NCBI RefSeq assembly: GCF_017353415.1
Contig: NZ_JAFMPX010000033.1
Location: 1 to 38,752, forward strand
Source: Arthrobacter sp. E3
Lineage (GTDB): Bacteria; Actinomycetota; Actinomycetes; Actinomycetales; Micrococcaceae
Length of the DNA: 38,752 nucleotides
Reading direction: 5' to 3'
Under the pieces are notes generated by a model. The model was not told the DNA's origin, searched no databases, and saw only the letters and a program-made list of their open reading frames with translations. This document shows, one piece after another, positions 38,029-38,752 of this stretch (the stretch's first letter is position 1; the number at the start of each line of letters is the position of its first letter). The translations under genes were made by a program, and so were the position numbers.

Positions 38029-38655
38029 GTGACAACCCTCGCCAAAGCTCCCTTCGAACCCGGAGCGAACGGGAAGCTCAAAGGAAAGGCAGCCCTGCGC
38101 CAATGGCTGCTTGAAGGGATGCCGGAAAGTGCCGGCAAGCGACAAGGCCCGCACGGACGGCCATCACCGGACCATAAGCCCCACTCATGGTGGAGGGTCA
38201 TGTGCCTGACTGGTCTGGACTACTTCTCCACGCTGGGCTATCAGCCGGCCATCGCTGCGCTGGCCGCAGGCGTGCTGGCACCCTTGGCCACCATTGTGCT
38301 GGTGCTGGTGACACTGTTCGGCGCACTTCCGGTGTACAAGCGTGTCGCCCGGGAAAGCCCGCACGGCGCCGGGTCCATCGCCATGCTTGAACGCCTTCTC
38401 CCGCGCTGGTGGGGGAAGTTCTTTGTCTTGGCGCTGTTGGGTTTCGCCGCCACCGACTTCATGATCACCATCACGCTCTCCAGCGCCGACGCCACTGCAC
38501 ACGTCATTGAGAACCCTTTCGCACCAGCCTTCCTGCACGGCCAAAACATCCTCATCACACTCGTTTTGATCGCAGCCTTGGCCGCAGTGTTCCTGCGCGG
38601 CTTCAAGGAGGCGATCAGCATCGCCGTCCCGCTTGTCAACTGCTACGCTTACTAA
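38029..38655 (+). pseudogene. Amino acid permease (APC family), cut after 208 codons by an integrated element
   Basis: The N-terminal part of an APC-superfamily transporter. A cytoplasmic arm of about 55 residues is followed by helices starting at [20 protein letters not shown], then [39 protein letters not shown] and [30 protein letters not shown] follows, after which the sequence reads CYAY and stops (TAA 38653-38655). Family members of this type are about 600-660 aa, so two thirds are missing. A serine recombinase gene begins at the next base. The GTG start has AAAGG 8 bases upstream. It is divergent from the ureohydrolase operon and was probably its uptake system; the transporter is now non-functional. 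Confidence 0.85.
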
Positions 38656-38656
38656 A
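38622..38656. other. Probable attachment junction (attL or attR) of an integrated element
   Basis: The permease frame leaves its family pattern between about 38632 (GTCCCGCTTGTCAAC) and 38645, and the recombinase start codon is at 38656. Large serine integrases are usually coded right beside one att site, and protein-coding genes are common attB targets for them. The exact crossover dinucleotide cannot be seen with one junction only. Confidence 0.6.
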
Positions 38657-38752
38657 TGACGAAGACGGCGATCTACACGAGACAGTCCCAAGACAAGGGC
38701 GGCGACGCTGCCGGAGTGGACCGCCAAGAGAAAGCCTGCCGAAAAATGGTAG
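38656..38752 (+). CDS. Large serine recombinase/integrase, N-terminal fragment (runs off window)
   Basis: The 32 visible codons begin MTKTAIYTRQSQDKGG and continue GVDRQEKACRKM. This is the start of the resolvase-fold catalytic domain: the IY-R-S motif with the nucleophile Ser11, and the xVxRQxxxC segment typical of large serine integrases of actinophages and integrative elements. It starts one base after the stop of the truncated permease, without an obvious Shine-Dalgarno, so expression may depend on readthrough from the permease promoter. The gene is open at the window end. Confidence 0.85.
   Translation, partial: MTKTAIYTRQSQDKGGDAAGVDRQEKACRKMV

Overview
The window looks like chromosomal DNA of a high-G+C actinobacterium, most likely Arthrobacter or a close Micrococcaceae relative. 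The basis is the base composition, frequent GTG starts, 4-bp ATGA/GTGA gene overlaps, possible leaderless regulator genes, and the family make-up (DppB-C-DF-A peptide transporter, CE1759-type FMN reductase, maltokinase-cap-like protein, GH2 lactase, bacterial PH-domain membrane protein). It is mostly core metabolism, with mobile DNA at both edges. No rRNA, tRNA or CRISPR array was seen.

Layout. 1-122: end of an IS481-like element that has cut off the 3' end of putP (79-1539, minus). 1.8-3.8 kb: a class V aminotransferase, a 55-aa protein and a PH-domain membrane protein. 3.8-9.7 kb (minus): a complete peptide ABC transporter operon (permease B, permease C, fused double ATPase, lipoprotein binding protein) with a 12-bp-stem terminator at its end. 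10-13.4 kb: an uncharacterised 614-aa protein with an OB/S1-like segment, a coiled coil and an unassigned C-terminal domain; a nuclease gene that appears to lack its export signal; and idi. 13.4-18.9 kb (minus): an SDR oxidoreductase, a GH2 beta-galactosidase, a membrane-anchored unknown and a TetR regulator. 19.1-20.9 kb: an alpha/beta hydrolase convergent with an FMN reductase. 21-24.2 kb (minus): a GntR regulator, asparaginase and aspartase, together asparagine to aspartate to fumarate. A 96-bp imperfect palindrome built from repeated CGACGCTCC motifs separates these from a DUF5107 protein. 26.6-28.6 kb: a TetR regulator overlapping a TIGR01777 epimerase with an added membrane domain, preceded by two TGAAC/GTTCA palindromes.

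28.8-31.3 kb is a zone of decay: a dihydrofolate-reductase-family remnant and a beta-lactamase-fold lipoprotein have each lost an internal segment, on either side of an intact stand-alone Clp-N protein. 31.4-37.8 kb (minus) holds a run of speB-like ureohydrolase, TPP enzyme, maltokinase-cap-like protein, DUF4336 protein, FAD monooxygenase and GNAT. The ureohydrolase/TPP pair may serve an arginine-transaminase-type route (2-ketoarginine decarboxylation, guanidinobutyrate hydrolysis). The divergent amino acid permease next to it is cut after 208 codons by what looks like the attachment junction of an integrated element, whose large serine recombinase starts at 38656 and runs off the window.
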